A DNA stretch of 64,000 nucleotides from assembly GCF_026914185.1 (NCBI RefSeq), contig NC_070573.1:1116001-1180000 (forward strand). Reading direction: 5' to 3'. Below, in pieces: positions 46,009 to 56,412 of the stretch. Under the pieces are notes generated by a model. It saw only the letters and a program-made list of their open reading frames with translations, made no database searches and was not told where the DNA came from. Origin of the DNA: Puccinia triticina. Its lineage: Eukaryota > Basidiomycota > Pucciniomycetes > Pucciniales > Pucciniaceae. Within the stretch, counting starts at the first letter, position 1, and each line of letters opens with the position of its first letter. Made by a program: the position numbers and the translations under genes.

Positions 46009-46345
46009 AAATGCCTGGCAATGCCTGGCAAATGCCTGGCAATGCCTGGCAAATGCCTGGCAATGCCTGGCAAATGCCTGGCAAATGCCTGGCAAATGCC
46101 TGGCAATGCCTGGCAATGCCTGGCAATGCCTGGCAAATGCCTGGAAATGCTTGGCAATGCCTGGCAAATGCCTGGCAATGCTTGGCAATGCCTGGCAAAT
46201 GCCTGGCAATGCTTGGCAATGCCTGGCAAATGCCTGGCAATGCTTGGCAATGCCTGGCAAATGCCTGGCAATGCTTGGCAATGCCTGGCAAATGCCTGGC
46301 AATGCTTGGCAATGCCTGGCAAATGCCTGGCAAATGCCTTGTCAG
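46009..46345. repeat. Decamer array A2', right arm
   Basis: Mirror of 12975-15353 but about seven times shorter. A 42-bp higher-order block with GCTTGGCAATGCC recurs four times. Confidence 0.95.
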
Positions 46346-46393
46346 CCACTGAGACAATTGTCCATGTGTCTACAATGATAATTACAAGTCATG

Positions 46394-46475
46394 TAACCCA
46401 ATGGCTAAAAGCTATCTTAAGATTGACCTTGATCTTGTGTAAGATCCTGTGTTCAAGTCCTCCTGCTGTCTTATA
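46394..46475 (+). other. tRNA-like segment, right arm
   Basis: Mirror of 12843-12923: A-box-like TAACCCAATGG and B box GTTCAAGTCC. Confidence 0.35.
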
Positions 46476-47152
46476 ATATTACTTTTGTTGCAATCATCAC
46501 TTTATATGTACTAAACTGTATGATTTCACACTTATGTATTTACCTTGATTGAGAATAATAATTTACTAATGGAGTATATCTCTCTATGGATTTACCATAC
46601 ATAGAGAGATTACATAATTATTCATGTAATTCCTCCTCTGAATTCCGTGGACCTCTTCCCCCTCCTTGGAGTTAAGGATCCCTCTGGGGCCTTGACTCGA
46701 AGGAGGATCAGGTCCCTGTAATATAAAAGGGGGGGATCTTTCCTCTGGAGAGATCTTTCCCCCAAGATTATTACACATAAAAAACCCGCCAACCTTACTA
46801 CAAATCAATAGTGAGTGGGGTTTACAATAATCAACTAACTTTCTCTTTCCCTTACAGCTTTTTCAACCTCAACTCGTGTATTTTCTAGTTACAGGTGATT
46901 GTTATCACACCTGTAACTTAGAAAATAACCCTTATTTGTTCTAAGCTACGGCGCCTGGCTCGAGTCATCGTCCCGTCCCCTTACTTTTGTAAGGGAGCTA
47001 GCCCCTCCGCTATTCAGTGTTGAGGTGTGGTTTATTCCCATTGGCCTGAAAAGGTTATAGTGTGGCCCTAATTCCGCTGGCCGCTATCCTAGCCGCTACA
47101 GCGCGAACTCACAACCCTATCAACTCCGTGTCACCAAAGAGACCGGAGCTGA
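46476..47152. other. Arm spacer, right
   Basis: Mirror of 12161-12842, nearly identical; no gene. Confidence 0.5.
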
Positions 47153-47785
47153 CATGCCTGGCAATGCCTGGCAAATGCCCGGCAATGCCTGGCAAATGCC
47201 TGGAAATGCCTGGCAATGCCTGGCAAATGCCTGGCAATGCCTGGCAATGCCTGGCAAATGCCTGGCAAATGCCTGGCAATGCCTGGCAACGCCTGGCAAA
47301 TGCCTGGCAAATGCCTGGCAATGCCTGGCAATGCCTGGCAAATGCCCGGCAATGCCTGGCAAGTGCCCGGCAATGCCTGGCAAGTGCCCGGCAATGCCTG
47401 GCAAGTGCCCGGCAATGCCTGGCGAGTTCCCGGCAATGCCTGGCAAGTGCCCGGCAATGCCTGGCAAATGCCTGGCAAATGCCTGGCAATGCCTGGCAAA
47501 TGCCTGGCAAATGCCTGGCAATGCCTGGCAAATGCCTGGCAAATGCCTGGCAATGCCTGGCAAATGCCTGGCAAATGCCTGGCAATGCCTGGCAAATGCC
47601 TGGCAATGCCTGGCAAATGCCTGGCAAATGCCTGGCAATGCCTGGCAAATGCCTGGCAATGCCTGGCAAATGCCTGGCAATGCCTGTCAAATGCCTGGCA
47701 ATGCCTGGCAAATGCCTGGCAATTCCTGGCAAATGCCTGGCAAATGCCTGGCAATGCCTGGCATTGCCAGGCATTGCCAGGCATT
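47153..47785. repeat. Decamer array A1', right arm
   Basis: Mirror of 11784-12160 but about 250 bp longer; same GCCCGGC variant block (47346-47460) marks the shared ancestry. Confidence 0.95.
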
Positions 47786-47880
47786 GCATCCACATCAGGT
47801 CCGATTTAGTCGGACTAAACTCCTCCTTGGAGTAAGATTTGGAGTAAGCAGGAGTAACTTTACTCCTCGCTACTCCTGGA

Positions 47881-48286
47881 AATGGTGGGTAGTTACGATA
47901 ACCATAAATCCTCTTCTTTGGTCTTCAACTCAAAATTAGGAACCAAATAATATATTCTGTCAGCTAGATCAAGAAGTCAGAGCTCTCCTCTAAAAATTGG
48001 TGAAAGATTTTTCCATTTTTGTAGAAAGAATGAATTGATATCCCTTATTCCGTGTCAAATTTTGCATTTACTAGTAACTAAAACCAGTAAATAAAAACTG
48101 GAAGTGTAATCAAGTATATACAGTCAGTCTATTTACAAAAATGGGAAATTATTTCACCAGTTATTAGAGTAGAGCTATGACTTCTTGATCTGGCTGAAAG
48201 AAATAATAATGTGGATCTGAAATTTAAATTAAATACCAAAGGAGAAAAAAAACTGATAGTAACTCTTATTGTAACTACCCACCGTT
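47881..48286. mobile_element. Fold-back MITE-like element, right arm
   Basis: Mirror of 11281-11686. Confidence 0.6.
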
Positions 48287-48423
48287 GCTTCTGGGATTAA
48301 GAGCAACTTGAATGTGCAAAACACCTGGATTAAGCCAGAGTAGCTCTATGTAGCCATCTCAACCGTGGTACACCCACCTATTGCCCCATCTCCACATCAA
48401 CAGCCGCCCCAGACTGCCATCCC

Positions 48424-48646
48424 ATGCCTGCCGCAACGGCCCAGAATGCTTCAGCCCCATCACCGGCCCCTGCCACAAACTCCCCCGCTGCGGCAACAAA
48501 TACAACCAAACGCCGAGGACCCAATTTCACCACGGAGGAAGACGAGCAGCTGTCAAAAAGGTGGGTTAGGATTTCGGAAGATGCTATCCGGTCTAATAAC
48601 CAAAAGATAGATGATTTTTGGTCTTGGATACTTCAAGATTTCAATC
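48424..48646 (+). pseudogene. SANT/Myb-like fragment, right arm
   Basis: Mirror of 10922-11143; same truncation, one substitution (Leu to Ser after WVRI). Confidence 0.7.
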
Positions 48647-49647
48647 AGTTCAGCCCGGGACCTTCACGTGGTGCTGATGGTTTATTAACCATGACAGCGG
48701 ACCGCCAAGGATGGTTGATAATATTGGATGGGTCAACATCACCATTGACTCGAGTCGGGTGAGGACCAAGGCGGAGGATGAGGCATTGAGCAGGCTGGGG
48801 AGGCCCCTGTTGGTCAAGGTCGCTACCCACTGACATGTCCAACGAGGAGGAAACATCAGAGTCCAAGTGATCTTCAGGATCGAGGTCCTGTCAAGGATCC
48901 TCCTCTTCATTGCTGTCAAAATTGATGAGTGGGAGAGGTGGTTGTCCGGAGAAGTCAGGTAGTGGATCAAGAGGGGATAGATCAAGACTAGGATTAAGCG
49001 CGGAGAATGAAGGGAATTGTGACTCATCGAAGTATGCATTTCTCGTCTCGATGATTTTCTTGTCTGAGGTCCTGATGACCCTATAAGAAGAATAGTCATT
49101 GGTGTACCCAATGAGAATGCCATCCCACAAGATGGCGTCAAATTTGGATGTGCGGAGTTGGTTGGGCTTGATCACCCACATTTTGCAGCCAAAGGGTCAG
49201 AAGAACTTCATGTTGGGAACCTTGCCAAAGAGTTGTTGGATTGGGCTGATCTTGCTTTTTCTGAGAGAAGGGAGGCAGTTAGTGGTTGCCATCGCAGTGA
49301 GAACGGCTTTGCCCCACCATTCCTTGGCAAGCTCAGACTGCACCATCATACATCTGTCCATGTTGATGATGGTTTTGTTGGCTTGCTCAGCTACGCCATT
49401 GTGCTGCGGGGTGTAGGGAGGCAAGGCGTTGTGTTGAATTCTGCTTTGGTGAAGGATACCCAAAAGAGAGTGATTACAAAATTTCCCGCCCCCGTTGGTG
49501 ATCATCTTCTTGATGATGACTTGGCCAGTCTGGCGCTCAAAGAATTTTTGAAAGTCCAGAATTGCAGTGGTGGCATCGGATTTCTTCTTGGGAAGAGTGA
49601 TGCTGATAAACCCTGTGTGTTGATTGATCAAAGTGAGGAAGTAGCTT
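48646..49647 (-). pseudogene. Copia integrase fragment, right arm
   Basis: Mirror of 9920-10921 with the same two TGA stops (49197-49199 and 48891-48893) and the same lost acidic residue. Confidence 0.9.
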
Positions 49648-49863
49648 TATCCTGCGTTTGTAGCCTTCTCTTCTCTCAATTCTCAGATCAAAGCTTTCTT
49701 TCTTCTCTCTATCCAGCAGTTAGGCAAAAGACAAAGCTAGTGCGTTCCTGCTTTCAGGTGATTTCTATTCACTATTCAGACATTTCTCTTAATCCTCAAA
49801 GATTGTCATTAGCTAGCGGAGTTTTTAATTAGAAATATTATTTTCAGTTGCTCCTATTTTTTC

Positions 49864-50625
49864 AGTTTGCCTGTGGAGTTTTGCTCCCAGGAAGACTGCT
49901 TTAGCAGTTTGCCTGTGGAGTTTTGCTCCCAGGAAGACTGCTTTAGCAGTTTGCCTGTGGAGTTTTGCTCCCAGGAAAACTGCTTTGTTTGCCTGTGGAG
50001 TTTTGCTCCCAGGAAAACTGCTTTAGCAGTTTGCCTGTGGAGTTTTGCTCCCAGGAAAACTGCTTTAGCAGTTTGCCTGTGGAGTTTTGCTCCCAGGAAG
50101 ACTGCTTTAGCAGTTTGCCTGTGGAGTTTTGCTCCCAGGAAAACTGCTTTAGCAGTTTGCCTGTGGAGTTTTGCTCCCAGGAAAACTGCTTTAGCAGTTT
50201 GCCTGTGGAGTTTTGCTCCCAGGAAAACTGCTTTAGCAGTTTGCCTGTGGAGTTTTGCTCCCAGGAAAACTGCTTTAGCAGTTTGCCTGTGGAGTTTTGC
50301 TCCCAGGAAAACTGCTTTAGCAGTTTGCCTGTGGAGTTTTGCTCCCAGGAAAACTGCTTTAGCAGTTTGCCTGTGGAGTTTTGCTCCCAGGAAAACTGCT
50401 TTAGCAGTTTGCCTGTGGAGTTTTGCTCCCAGGAAAACTGCTTTAGCAGTTTGCCTGTGGAGTTTTGCTCCCAGGAAAACTGCTTTAGCAGTTTGCCTGT
50501 GGAGTTTTGCTCCCAGGAAAACTGCTTTAGCAGTTTGCCTGTGGAGTTTTGCTCCCAGGAAAACTGCTTTAGCAGTTTGCCTGTGGAGTTTTGCTCCCAG
50601 GAAAAATTGCTTTAGCAGTTTTAGC
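49864..50625. repeat. 42-bp minisatellite, about 18 copies, right arm
   Basis: Mirror of 7780-9703 with fewer units; one unit is shortened (49965-49990, loss of TTAGCAG). Confidence 0.95.
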
Positions 50626-50689
50626 AGTTTGCCTGCGGAGATTTGCCCTCAGGAATTGGCTAGCACTGGCAGGTTATGACCTACATGTT

Positions 50690-51975
50690 GCCGAGCAGGT
50701 AAAAGCTCGCCAAGCAGGTATTTTTACCTGCTCGGCCATCGGGACGACCTGCTCGCTGAGCAGGTACAGTTACAGGTACCTGCTCCGGCGCGGCCAGCAG
50801 GTCAACTGGCCAAGCAGGTAACAGTACCTGCTGGGCGAGCAGGTACTTGTTCCGCTTCGAAGCGGCTACAGGTATCTGCTTGAAGATCAGGTCAACCTGC
50901 TTACCAAGCAGGTAAAAGCACCTCCTCGGCGGGCAGGTCATCCTGATGGCCGAGCAGGTAAAAATACCTGCTCGGCGAGCAGGTTGACCTACTCGGCGAG
51001 CAGGTTGACCTACTCGGCGAGCAGGTTGACCTACTCGGCGAGCAGGGAAAAGCTCACCAAGCAGGTACTGTTACCTGCTTGGCCAGCAGGATGACCCGCT
51101 GGCCGAGCCGGAGAAGGTACGTGTAACTGTACCTGCCCGGCGACCAGGTTGATGGCCGAGCAGGTAAAAATACCTGCTCGGCGAGCTGTTACCTGCTTGG
51201 CCAGTAGGATGACCCGCTGGCCGAGCCGGAGCAGGTACCTGTAACTACCTGCTCAGCGAGCAGGTCATCCCGATGGCCGAGCAGGTAAAAGTACCTGCTC
51301 GGCGAGCTTTTACCTGCTCGGCAAGTAGGTCAACCTGCTCGCCGAGCAGGTACTGTTACCTACTTGGCCAGCAGGATGACCCGCTGGCCGAGCCGGAGCA
51401 GGTACCTGTAACTGTACCTGCCCGGCGACCAGGTTGATGGCCGAGCAGGTAGAAATACCTGCTCGGCGAGCTTTTACCTGCTCGCCGAGCTTTTACCTGC
51501 TCGGCGAGCTTTTACCTGCTCGGCGAGTAGGTCAACCTGCTCGCCGAGCAGGTACTATTTCCTGGCCAGCAGGTTGAACTGCTGGCCGAGTCGGAGCAAG
51601 TACCTGTAACCGTACATGCTCAACAAGCAGGTTATGCTAATGGCCGAGCAGGTAAAAGTACCTGCTCGACAAGCTTTTACCTGCTCGGCGAGTAGGTCAG
51701 CCTGCTCGCCGACCAGGTACTGTTACCTGCTTGGCCAGCAGGTTGACCCGCTCGCTGGCCAGGTACCTGAACCTGCTTGGCCTGCAGGTTGACCTGCTCG
51801 GCCAGCAGCTTGACAGGTTAACCTGCTGGCGAAGCGGGTATAGTACCTGTACGTGATCGGGCAGCACTGCTTGCTAGTCTGAGCAGTCTGCTTGGACCGG
51901 CGAGTCGAGTTCTTGGACCAGCGAGCAGACTGCTCCGGCCACTGTGGCTCGACGTGCTAACTGCCGGAGGGCTCC
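50690..51975. repeat. GC-rich palindrome-dense region, right arm
   Basis: Mirror of 6440-7740, with extra tandem GGTTGACCTACTCGGCGAGCA units near 50980-51040. Confidence 0.8.
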
Positions 51976-52009
51976 TCCCCGGGAAAGTTCTCCGAGGAGG
52001 GTGGAACAG

Positions 52010-52140
52010 CCGATGATTCAAAATCATCGGCTGTTGACTCACCGATGATTCGAAATCATCGGTGATTTACCCACCGATGATTCGAAATCATCAGTGATTT
52101 ACCCACCGATCATTTGAAATCCTTGGTGATTGACCCACCA
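52010..52140. repeat. 32-bp palindromic array, right arm
   Basis: About three units; mirror of 6225-6425. Confidence 0.85.
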
Positions 52141-52353
52141 ATGTTCATTTTACTCGGTGGGTCCATAACCGAGCTTTCATATCAGATGAAAGCTCGCTTG
52201 AGCTGTCAAACGAGCTTCCATTGCTCGGTTGGTGTCGGCCGAGGTTAACTCGGCTGGCCACTGATTGAGGAATTTACTTCGTCGGTCAGACAGCCTGCCG
52301 ATTTTGGCTCGGCCGCGGACCAGCCGAGTTTGAATCGGGTGGCAAAACCCTCG

Positions 52354-52479
52354 GGTTACTGTCCCCCGATGTCAACTCGGATGCGGATTGCATCGGATAC
52401 GCGCAACCAATGTTAAATCGGTTGCGTGCATCCCAGATTAACGGGAATGCGCGCATCCAAGGCTTAAATGCTGTTAGTG
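52354..52479 (-). repeat. Right terminal inverted repeat tip of the giant element
   Basis: Read inward: CACTAACAGCATTTAAGCC... Pairs with 614-739. Holds the empty Copia site (GTTACTG on the plus strand). Confidence 0.85.
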
Positions 52480-52480
52480 A

Positions 52481-53717
52481 GGTGAAAAGAATTTTTGCCA
52501 ACAGTTTGAAATAATTTGGGATGAATGGGATCTTGTCAAACAATTGAATGATGTCCTTGGAGTGAGTTGGTTTCCCTTGATCTCTCTCTAGACGCTGTAT
52601 GTAAATGCTCAACAAAAATGATTACATTTTAGGAATTTTACTTCATAACAAAGAGAATGGAGGGAGATCACTCTTCAGCTGGCCTGATGATAGCGGAATA
52701 CAAGTACATTCAGGACTTCCTCAAGGAACAGCTTGGCTCTGGACCCGGATTCAAATTTAAATCAATGCTGCGCAAGATGGTTGAGAAAACAAATGCCTAC
52801 CTGAGAAAGGCCTTGAATTGCAACGCCGTTCTTCTAGCAACAATGCTCAACCCGGCTTATCGGCTCTCTATATTCCAGGTGTGCTTCCCAGACCATCACG
52901 ACTACGCCCAAGGCCTTCTTCAGCTGCATTAAGACCAGCAAAAGCTAGAAGAAGAATCCAAGACTGGTTCAAAGCAAGTGGCCCCACCAGCTCAGAGTCA
53001 ACCTTCAACTAAACATCAAAGAACTATACAAGAAATTGGGTTTTTCCCAGATGCAACCAAGGCTGAAAATGTGGACGAGTTGGCATTGTATATTACTGTC
53101 AAATATAAGGGCCTGTACCATGGGTCTCAATTTTGAAAAATTTCAACTTTTTTTGCCCTGTATACAAAAATTGAAAACTAGCAGAGAGTTCAAATGTTAA
53201 AATTCTTCACATTTAGGCTCAAGCCTACATTTTGGCCAGGCTCAGTTTTTGTCCCAAGAAATTTTGAGGCAAATAAATTTGGAAAATTTCAATTTTCATG
53301 CCCTATGGTACAGGCCCTAAACTTCCAGCGGATAATGCAGAAAAGTGCCTTACTTATTGGAGGTTAAGTCCATAGATTCATTACTTGATCAATAAAATCA
53401 ATGAATTGATTAAAATCATTTTAAAATTATTGAGTTAGGACCACCATCAAGAATTTCCCATATTAGCTTCAATCGCAAGGGATTACTTGGCTTGCTTGGA
53501 GACCTCAGAAAGTGTTGAAAATTCCTTCTCAGCTGCCGCTGATGTATGTGGACGCGACCAAGGAAGTTTAGCAATCCAAACCATTGAGAGATTGTCAGCT
53601 CTCATCAATGGTTACAACAAGTTTTCAAGGCTGAAGGAGAGTTTGCCAAAGCTCAAGGTGTTATTGACCAAGCCTTGGCAGAGGCCGCGGAATCAAAACC
53701 CAAGCAAGCTAAAATAA
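52481..53717 (+). pseudogene. hAT transposase, C-terminal part
   Basis: Continuation of the gene broken at 613. Exon to 52561 reads FEIIWDEWDLVKQLNDVL; a 71-bp GT-AG intron (52562-52632) follows; then EFYFITKRMEGDHSSAGLM, a hAT hallmark, AEYKYIQDFLKEQL, and ATMLNPAYRLSIF. A TAA at 52930-52932 interrupts. Then ENVDELALYITVKYK meets the MITE at 53109; removing it at TAA gives VKYKLPADNAEKCLTYWR in frame. The end carries the dimerisation box ARDYLACLETSESVENSFSA, with a further break or intron near 53360-53440, and ends SKLK at 53717. Confidence 0.87.
53109..53317. mobile_element. Harbinger-type MITE, 209 bp, TSD TAA
   Basis: Ends GGGCCTGTACCATGGG and CCCTATGGTACAGGCCC, flanked by TAA (53106-53108, 53318-53320), the PIF/Harbinger target. 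Fold-back interior (GAAAAATTTCAA / GGAAAATTTCAATTTT). Removal restores the hAT frame. Confidence 0.9.
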
Positions 53718-54830
53718 AACCCTCCAGCAATGCTTCAAGTATCAAGACAAAGGAACAACCCAACTAGAATTTTATTTTATTTATCTTCTTATGTGTTTTT
53801 ATCCTCCCCCCCTTTTGTGCTCAGTATCCCCTGCTTTGCTGCAGTCTCAGATTTGTTTTTATCCCCCCCTCCGCTCCTTTCTGAGAAATGTGAAGAAATT
53901 ATGTGCCAAGAACAAATTAATCCCCCAGATACGGGAGCATTATATGATTGGATTCCTGATCCTATACATGATATCTGTGATTCATGTATTGGGTAACCAA
54001 TACAGTGGATCAGGCTTGCATCGCTCAGGCAATGTGATCCATAGCTTAAAATATATCATGTATTGAGCATTTGATAGGATCCAATGTATATGCATATACA
54101 ATACATGGATTGTATCAAATACAGCGTTGGTTGCTCTTCATTTCTGACTATTTTGGCAGTTTTCATCAATGTGATGATGAATATTATCCAAGAAGTAGCA
54201 AATGGAAAGTCTGTATATTAATTTCTCCCTCAAAGCAGTGCTTGTCAATATTGGGGTCCACAATAGGATAAAAGTAAAAAATTTCAATGGCTTTAAGAGC
54301 AATTTTTCAAAAAATGAAGAATGTTCTCTGATTGTCAGGGGACACCCAATCCTGTAAATCTTTCCATATTTTTAAAAAATTGTTGATAAAGGCCTTAAAA
54401 TTGACTCGATTTTATTTATTTTTTCTTTGTGAGCCCCCCTAATTTGTGTGTTTGACTTTGATATTGTTGCAGAAAAATCAGCACTCCAAAAAAAACCATT
54501 TGAACCAATCTTCTTTCAATTAGTGGTTTAACATTAAGTGGACCGACAAAAAAAAAACTGCCAGCATTTCCCCAGCTGTACAATAATTTCACAGGAACAA
54601 AAAGTCCTGGACCACTTGGCTATTCAAGCAATTGGCACCAAGAAAGAGCCAAGCAGTGACCTCCATTACTCCACACACCTTGCCTTTTTATACCTTTCCC
54701 CCCATCCTTAACTGACCATGACTTCTGCCTATACTTTTTCCTTTTCCATTCCCATCACGCCTCTCAACAACTTTCCCCCCCATTGTCTGTGTGTACACAA
54801 TTGGGAAATTTTCCATTTGCATGTTGTAAA
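53718..54830. other. Non-coding stretch after hAT
   Basis: AT-rich; short frames only. No gene recognised; hAT terminal repeat not located. Confidence 0.4.
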
Positions 54831-55135
54831 TAGCTGAGGGCATTCTCCTAATCAGGGAAACTGAGACTGTTTCCCGGCAAGAGACCATGTCCCAGGGTAC
54901 AATGTCTCTGCGGCCCACACAAACATCCCGGAAGAGGATGTTTGCCAATTCTGGGAAGCTGAGACCGGGTCCCGGAATAGGGGTGCCAATAATTGTACAA
55001 AGGGCCCGTTTGTCCATTCTGGGACACTGACCATTTCCAGGGATACAATGTCTGCCTGGGCCCCGCCAAATCCTTGGAAGAGGATATTCACCAATTCTGG
55101 GAAGCTTGACCACATACCGGGATAGGTCTATAAAT
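54831..55135. repeat. Degenerate ~95-bp repeats
   Basis: Three imperfect copies around CCAATTCTGGGAAGCTGA and GGATACAATGTCTG with GGAAGAGGATGTTTGCC. Confidence 0.5.
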
Positions 55136-55800
55136 GCTTCCCTCCTCAATAAACTCCTTGAGGACAGCTGACTAACCAACCCCTCCATTCTCAACAGTCA
55201 ATCACTCGGTTAAATTCAATGGCTTCCCCAACAGTCAGCGCTTCAATTCCCGGCTCAGCTGCTTGAAGAACAGAGGCTGAAATTGATCAAGCCCACAAAT
55301 CTCTCAGACCACTCATCCTTACCAACCCGTATGACAAAGTCTGCCTGTTTCTCCTTCAACCCTTTACATATCAGTATTAATGATGTATTTCTTGCCACCT
55401 TCACCCTGCCTTACGTTCAGACAGAAGCAACCCAACTGAGGGCAAGCACCTGGAAAATCTTACTCGGCTTGCTGGAATGTCCTGCGGCTTACTATTTTGA
55501 CCTTGCCTCCAGGCCCCAATCTATGTGATATCCTGAAATAAAAAATGACACCTTCAGGACTCTACCAATAGCACCTTCAAACAACATGTACATGAAGACA
55601 TGCTTGTCAGGTTATTGGAGAACTTTGTGTGGAGATCACATGGTGTGTCAATCAACAGATCAAATCTGCTACCTCTCTTTTACATCTTGCCACCCAATTC
55701 AAGTCTTCTCAACAAGCCTCACTGTGAAAAAAACTCAAGAAAGTACCGTCAGTTGACATGCGCAATCCATGGTGAGACTTCCAGGACATCCACATTCATT
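55136..55800 (+). other. Weak coding remnants, unassigned
   Basis: A frame from ATG 55218 (MASPTVSASIPGSAA) stops at once; another (55283-55528) reads VFLATFTLPYVQTEATQLRA and KILLGLLECPAAYYFDL. I cannot identify them; they may be exons of a decayed gene. Confidence 0.25.
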
Positions 55801-56412
55801 CCGTGATTAATCACAGGGCAGCTCAGCCAGCTCAGCATCGTTGCTCAGTATTTGCATGCGCCAAGCTCCTGAGCCGTACTGGTGCTCATTGGTCATCAAA
55901 AAGGGGATGTATTTCCATACACATAATACAAGCCCTTGTTGACCAGCCCTTGGGAGGAATTCCACCAGGTCAACCAGAATATGCGCCCATGTCAACTGGG
56001 AGTAATCCCTCCCGTCCTAGGCGGGGTCAACAAGGCTAGATGAAAGGGCATTCACGTTGACCAGCCCATGTCAACCAGGAGGAATCCCTCCCGGCGACAA
56101 CACAATACAACCGTTGACCGGGAGGAATCCGGTGAACAGCTACATGCAACCCTGTTGACCAGGACAACTCTCCCGGTCAACAACACAATGTAACCGTTGC
56201 ACAAGATAATACAACCCTGTTGGTCAACACAATGCAATTTTTGACCAAGAGTAATCCCTGACGGTCTGCAACACAACGGAGCCATCAACCAGGAGGAATC
56301 TCTACTGGTCGACAGGACAACACAACCAAAAATTGGGAGGAATCCCTCCCGGTCAGTAACATCACAGAGCCATCAACCGGGAGGAATCTCTACCGGTTGA
56401 CAACTGTTTGAT
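55801..56412. repeat. Degenerate GGAGGAATCCCTCCCGG tandem repeats
   Basis: Around ten irregular units of 40-60 bp with stem GGGAGGA/TCCCTCCC flanked by GTTGACC and ACAACACAA words. Confidence 0.65.

Larger units (their letters stand above)
614..52479. mobile_element. Giant 51.9-kb inverted-repeat element with CACTG/CACTA ends
   Basis: Both ends carry the same ~120-bp terminal inverted repeat: CACTGCCAGCATTTAAGCC at 614 and its counterpart CACTAACAGCATTTAAGCC read inward from 52479. Homology continues inward for about 6 kb per arm, in mirror order, down to the decamer arrays at 12975 and 46345. The element interrupts a hAT gene whose halves lie in the same orientation outside it. CACTG/CACTA ends place it with the CACTA (EnSpm) group, supported by a 216-bp MITE at 35496 with nearly the same first 12 bases and a clean 3-bp duplication. 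I see no CACTA transposase inside, so it appears non-autonomous. A clean 3-bp target duplication is not visible at the outer ends (GCC left, AGG right), and the hAT frame is off by one base across the insertion, so some end decay or rearrangement is likely. Confidence 0.75.

Noticed and set aside
614..52479. Starship-type giant fungal element or Polinton/Maverick
   Set aside because: Starships have a DUF3435 captain recombinase at one end and no long terminal inverted repeats; Polintons encode a B-type polymerase, integrase, protease and ATPase. None of these is present; the recombinase at 41320 is of DIRS/Crypton type and nested within another element.
46009..52479. The right arm as an assembly artefact (a false inverted duplicate of the left arm)
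   Set aside because: The arms differ by the Copia insertion, LINE stub, array lengths and scattered substitutions, and both end at sensible hAT junctions. Array lengths themselves may still be misassembled.
609..52482. AGG as the target duplication of the giant element
   Set aside because: AGG occurs at 609-611 and 52480-52482, but two extra C bases separate the left copy from the CACTG tip and the hAT frame is not restored, so I do not claim it.
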